64,000 nucleotides of DNA from Bacillus sp. PK3_68 (GTDB lineage Bacteria; Bacillota; Bacilli; Bacillales; Domibacillaceae): assembly GCF_003600835.1 (NCBI RefSeq), contig NZ_NQYC01000001.1:2188001-2252000 (forward strand), given 5' to 3'. The translations under genes and the position numbers were made by a program. The notes below the pieces were generated by a model. That model was not told the DNA's origin and did no database searches. It saw nothing but the letters and a program-made list of their open reading frames with translations. Below, one piece after another: positions 61,931 through 64,000 of the stretch (position 1 is its first letter; the number at the start of each line of letters is the position of its first letter).

Positions 61931-62943
61931 CTATTCCATTCCTTTTACATATTGGCGGTTAAATAAAAACAGTCTCAGCAGCAGGTACAGCGCCGGAATT
62001 AAAAGCAGCAGTCCGGCAATAAACGCCACAACTAAATAAATCGCCATCGTTTTATTCGTAAACCCATCGTAGATTGTCAGCACCGGGTACAGCAGATAAG
62101 GATAATGAGAGATCCCGTATGCCAGAAAAGCGGTGAAATATTGGAGCATGACCGCTAAAAAAGCAGTGCCGTATGCCTTTCGTTTGTAAAATAAAGCAAG
62201 CGCGGTAACGAAAAAGCCGAGCGAAGCAACGAACATCCAGGAAAAATCGACCATCCGGGCGAAGTGCTCAGGGTTATGTGAACGAAGAGCATAGAAGACG
62301 ATAATCGCCGCGATGACCGAAGGAGCACTCCAGCCGAGCGTGTAGCGGCGGACAAGCTGTTCAGCCTTGTAATCCTCTGCCTTCCGTGCATAATATGTTA
62401 AAAAAGCAGCCGATATAAATAGCACACTTACAAGAGAAATCAACACAACGCTCCATGAGTATGAACTCGTTAACAGCTCTGTCATTTTCAAGTGAACACC
62501 GGTGTCCGTAATGTCCAAGAATCCCCCTCGGAAATGGTTAACACTGTCGTCAGCGAAGCTGGAATTAATACACCGGTGATTCCGTATATAAAACTATAAA
62601 GCTTATTTTCTTTTGACCCGTACGTACCGAAGGCATAGTAGGAGCCGCGGATCGCCAGCAATATAATTGAAACGCTCGCTGGCACTAACAGGGCGGAACC
62701 AAAGTAATAGGCCGTCTTCGGAAAAAAGCCGACGATGCCCACAAAGAAGAAAACGAGAAACACATTCGTCACTTCCCATACCGGGGAAAGATAGCGCTGA
62801 ATCATTTTGTGAAGAACATGCTTCTGTCCCGTCCAATCACTGTACAGACTAAAGAAACCAGCTCCAAAATCAACAGAAGCGACGATAACATAACCGAACA
62901 AAAAGAGCCACAACACACTGATACCTAACAACTCAAGAGACAT
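61931..62943 (-). pseudogene. cydB: Cytochrome bd ubiquinol/menaquinol oxidase subunit II (frameshifted)
   Basis: CydB and CydA form a terminal oxidase that reduces oxygen to water. The 5' frame (62943-62488) starts MSLELLGISVLWLFLFGYVI and includes ASVDFGAGFFSLYSDWTG; the 3' frame (62518-61931) carries the remaining helices. They overlap near the C run 62523-62527 (G5 in the coding direction); a sixth G gives TISEGGFLDITDTGVHLKM, the normal continuation, and one protein of about 337 residues, the usual CydB length. The ATG at 62943 overlaps the end of cydA by 11 bases, as is common. A one-base sequencing gap is the likely cause. Confidence 0.9.
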
Positions 62944-64000
62944 GTAAATTCCCCCTTGCCTCTAGTTCCTCCTCTGCAGGATTGTTCTTAAACATGTTGC
63001 GCAGGACCACGACTGCCCCTACACCTAGAAGAACATATAAAGCACCGAATGCCATAATCATTGTATCCACATGAGGAGAAGACGTAGCCGCTTCCACTGT
63101 TTTCAAATAGCCACGTAAGATCCATGGCTGACGGCCCACTTCAGCGAAAATCCAGCCGACCTCAATGGCGATCAATGAAAGCGGAGCAGACAGCACAACC
63201 GCTCTCAGCAGCCATTTATTATACATCTTCTTTGGCTTCCATTTTGACAACACAACATAAGTGAAAGAAATCAAGAGCAACACCATGCCTAATGTGACCA
63301 TAACATCGAACAAGTAATGAATATACAACGGCGGACGTTCATCTTCTGGAAACTCATTAAGCCCGACCACCTCCGTGCTTGGCAAGCTCCCTGCTAAAAT
63401 GCTTAAAGCCCATGGAATTTTGACCGCACCGCTCACCTTTTGTTCTTCATCCAATTTCCCGAACAAAATTAGCGGGGCTTCTCCTTCCGTTTCAAAGTGC
63501 CACTCTGCGGCAGCAAGTTTCTCCGGCTGGTATTCTGCCAAGAACTTTCCGGATAAATCGCCGACAAGCGCCGTAGCGATTGAAAAAACTAATGCAGGAA
63601 TTAATGTGATCCGCAACGCTTTTTTATAATAGCTATGCTTTCTGCCGCGAAGCAGATGATAAGCGGCAAGCGCCGCTAATATAAAGGCGGACGTCATGTA
63701 TGCCGATACGAGCACATGCCCTACTTTCGTTGGGACGGCCGGATTAAACATTGCTTTAAGCGGTTCAACGTTCACAAACACTCCGTTGACAAGATCAAAC
63801 CCTTGCGGTGTGTTCATAAACGCATTTACAGCTGTAATGAAAAAAGCGGACATGGAAGAGCCGATTACAACCGGAACAAGCAGCAGCAAGTGAAGTTTCG
63901 GATTCTTAAACCGGTCCCATGTGTATAAGTAAATCCCTAAAAAGATCGCTTCAAAGAAAAAGGCGAACGTTTCCATAAAAAGCGGCAGCGCGATTAACTG
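62933..64000 (-). CDS. cydA: Cytochrome bd oxidase subunit I (N-terminus outside window)
   Basis: The frame continues to the window edge, giving 355 residues that begin with the segment QLIALPLFMETFAFFFEAIF, so about 90-110 N-terminal residues (including the first helix and part of the heme-b595 region) lie beyond 64000. GFDLVNGVFVNVEPLKAMFN, the quinone loop (about 165-215; ALSILAGSLPSTEVVGLNEF) and helices with GRQPWILRGYLKT, the conserved CydA motif, are present. It is the first gene of cydA-cydB-cydS. Confidence 0.93.
   Translation of the reverse strand, partial: QLIALPLFMETFAFFFEAIFLGIYLYTWDRFKNPKLHLLLLVPVVIGSSMSAFFITAVNAFMNTPQGFDLVNGVFVNVEPLKAMFNPAVPTKVGHVLVSAYMTSAFILAALAAYHLLRGRKHSYYKKALRITLIPALVFSIATALVGDLSGKFLAEYQPEKLAAAEWHFETEGEAPLILFGKLDEEQKVSGAVKIPWALSILAGSLPSTEVVGLNEFPEDERPPLYIHYLFDVMVTLGMVLLLISFTYVVLSKWKPKKMYNKWLLRAVVLSAPLSLIAIEVGWIFAEVGRQPWILRGYLKTVEAATSSPHVDTMIMAFGALYVLLGVGAVVVLRNMFKNNPAEEELEARGNLHVS

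Overview
The window comes from a low-GC Gram-positive bacterium of the Bacillaceae. The markers are a ComK-type competence regulator, ComFB, HelD, CvfB/YitL, tandem LysM-3D wall proteins, an endopeptidase-I-type LysM-M14 peptidase, an AcoR-controlled acetoin operon, a cydA-cydB-cydS cluster and several SLH-anchored S-layer proteins. Genus cannot be fixed from the sequence; a surface-layered Bacillus relative is the best guess. No tRNA, rRNA, IS element, prophage or CRISPR array was seen.

Left part (1-12.6 kb): a truncated CBS-PAS regulator of sigma-54-activator type lies behind its own -24/-12 promoter. It is followed by glycerate kinase, acoR and the acetoin dehydrogenase operon acoABCL, which also has a sigma-54 promoter. 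A dipeptide-epimerase/M20 amidohydrolase pair comes next. From 12.6 to 24 kb: two tandem LysM-3D proteins, a YknW/YknX-like membrane pair without its ABC partners, a very large secreted subtilase, and serC-serA. From 24 to 33 kb: uracil permease, a decayed PadR/DUF2812 locus, cvfB, a second subtilase, comFB, aspartate kinase and several very small genes.

From 33 to 52 kb the window is rich in envelope genes: an SLH 5'-nucleotidase, an SLH protein, a BrkB-family protein, an O-antigen-ligase-like protein, a TcaA-like protein with an amidase, an SLH protein carrying a ComEC-like metallo-beta-lactamase domain directly upstream of comK, an S-layer protein, the LysM-M14 peptidase and a polysaccharide deacetylase. 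From 52 to 64 kb: an LprI-like lipoprotein, helD, a phosphodiesterase, an NCS1 permease with a candidate sigma-54 promoter, speE, a macro-domain protein, YwqG, and cydABS with a TauE/SafE-type exporter.

Two observations stand out. (1) At least six genes (acoR, acoC, dipeptide epimerase, DUF2812, TcaA-like, cydB), and perhaps speE, are each broken by a missing base in or beside a short homopolymer. Adding one base per site (two in DUF2812) restores a full family-length protein, which points to systematic homopolymer undercalling rather than gene decay. (2) A near-identical upstream element, matching at about 26 of 34 positions, sits a little over 100 bp behind sigma-54-like promoters of both the left-end regulator gene and the NCS1 permease gene 57 kb away. 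This suggests a small undescribed sigma-54 regulon.
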